6,543 bases of DNA from Massilioclostridium sp965141735. Its GTDB lineage: Bacteria > Bacillota > Clostridia > Oscillospirales > Ruminococcaceae. Within the stretch, counting starts at the first letter, position 1. Each line of letters starts with the position of its first letter. This document shows, piece after piece, positions 6,327 to 6,543 of this stretch. The stretch is from contig CBCSOX010000153.1 in assembly GCA_965141735.1 (NCBI GenBank), positions 1 to 6,543 of the forward strand. Reading direction: 5' to 3'. The notes beneath the pieces are model-generated. The model was not told the DNA's origin. It worked only from the letters and a program-made list of their open reading frames with translations, and searched no databases. A program made the position numbers and the translations under genes.

Positions 6327-6444
6327 TAGATTCTTTGAAATTCATTCATAAAAAATTCACCGCCAAAATTTGGTCGAATTGCGCGGAAAAATTTTTATTT
6401 GCTGATTTTACAGGGCCTGAGCAGTCCAAACCGGTTTTCACCGC
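6327..6444. other. AT-rich intergenic stretch between divergent promoters
   Basis: No gene is supported between the metP -35 box and the divergent promoter. It contains A/T tracts (6353-6358, 6391-6401) that could act as UP elements and the perfect palindrome AAACCGGTTT (6428-6437), 7 bp before the divergent -35 box, which could be a regulator site. Confidence 0.5.
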
Positions 6445-6473
6445 TTGACAAAGCACACAATACCGTATATACT
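6445..6473 (+). promoter_or_regulatory. Divergent plus-strand promoter for an off-window gene
   Basis: TTGACA (6445-6450) and TATACT (6468-6473) are spaced by exactly 17 bp, one mismatch from full consensus. The start should be near 6480. The first 64 nt of the transcript lie in the window and contain no ATG with a good ribosome binding site; the ATG at 6522 is preceded only by CAGAGAA. The gene, or a longer structured leader, lies beyond the edge. Confidence 0.75.
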
Positions 6474-6490
6474 ATTGATTACGCAAATGA

Positions 6491-6506
6491 CCACTATATA
6501 TTGTGG
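6491..6506. promoter_or_regulatory. Dyad just downstream of the divergent start site
   Basis: CCACTATATATTGTGG is a 16-bp near-palindrome with 7 of 8 symmetric pairs, starting about 11 nt after the predicted transcription start. It could be an operator, or an RNA hairpin in the leader. It is short and may be chance in this AT-rich stretch. Confidence 0.3.
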
Positions 6507-6543
6507 CGGGCGACAGAGAAAATGGACGTGGTTGCCAGAATTC

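Overview
The window looks like chromosomal DNA of a low-to-mid GC Firmicute, most likely a member of Clostridia (Oscillospiraceae/Ruminococcaceae-like). The reasons are near-consensus sigma-A promoters, strong GGAGG/AGAAGGG ribosome binding sites, hairpin-plus-U-run terminators, a glmS gene under a glmS ribozyme, and a sodium-coupled MetP/MetS-type transporter. The taxonomic call is inference. I see no mobile element, CRISPR array or prophage gene.

Layout. Positions 21-289 hold three minus-strand tRNA genes, transcribed in the order Gly(UCC), Arg(UCU), His(GUG) from a perfect TTGACA-17-TATAAT promoter at 331-359. Diverging from them, birA (473-1426, +) encodes a biotin repressor/biotin protein ligase whose ligase motifs are unusually altered. 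birA converges on glmS (1683-3506, -), and the two share a bidirectional terminator with a 23-bp stem (1596-1647). The glmS mRNA starts near 3739 and carries a self-cleaving, glucosamine-6-phosphate-responsive ribozyme (about 3579-3708). A second bidirectional terminator (3796-3826) insulates glmS from a tight three-gene operon read on the minus strand: metP-like NSS transporter (4671-6266), metS-like 38-residue small subunit (4542-4658), and an unrecognised four-helix membrane protein (3841-4539). That operon has its own promoter (6298-6326) with a 19-bp dyad over the -10. At the right edge a strong plus-strand promoter (6445-6473) starts a transcript that runs out of the window at a GAATTC.

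How the parts work. The chromosomal genes are housekeeping: tRNA supply, biotin attachment/regulation, amino-sugar synthesis with product feedback through RNA cleavage, and sodium-driven amino-acid uptake. The parts that deserve a second look are the glmS leader (a ribozyme embedded in an uninterrupted frame continuous with glmS, followed by a tandem repeat and a hairpin), the substituted BirA active-site motifs, and the uncharacterised third gene of the transporter operon. I found no clearly new multi-gene system.
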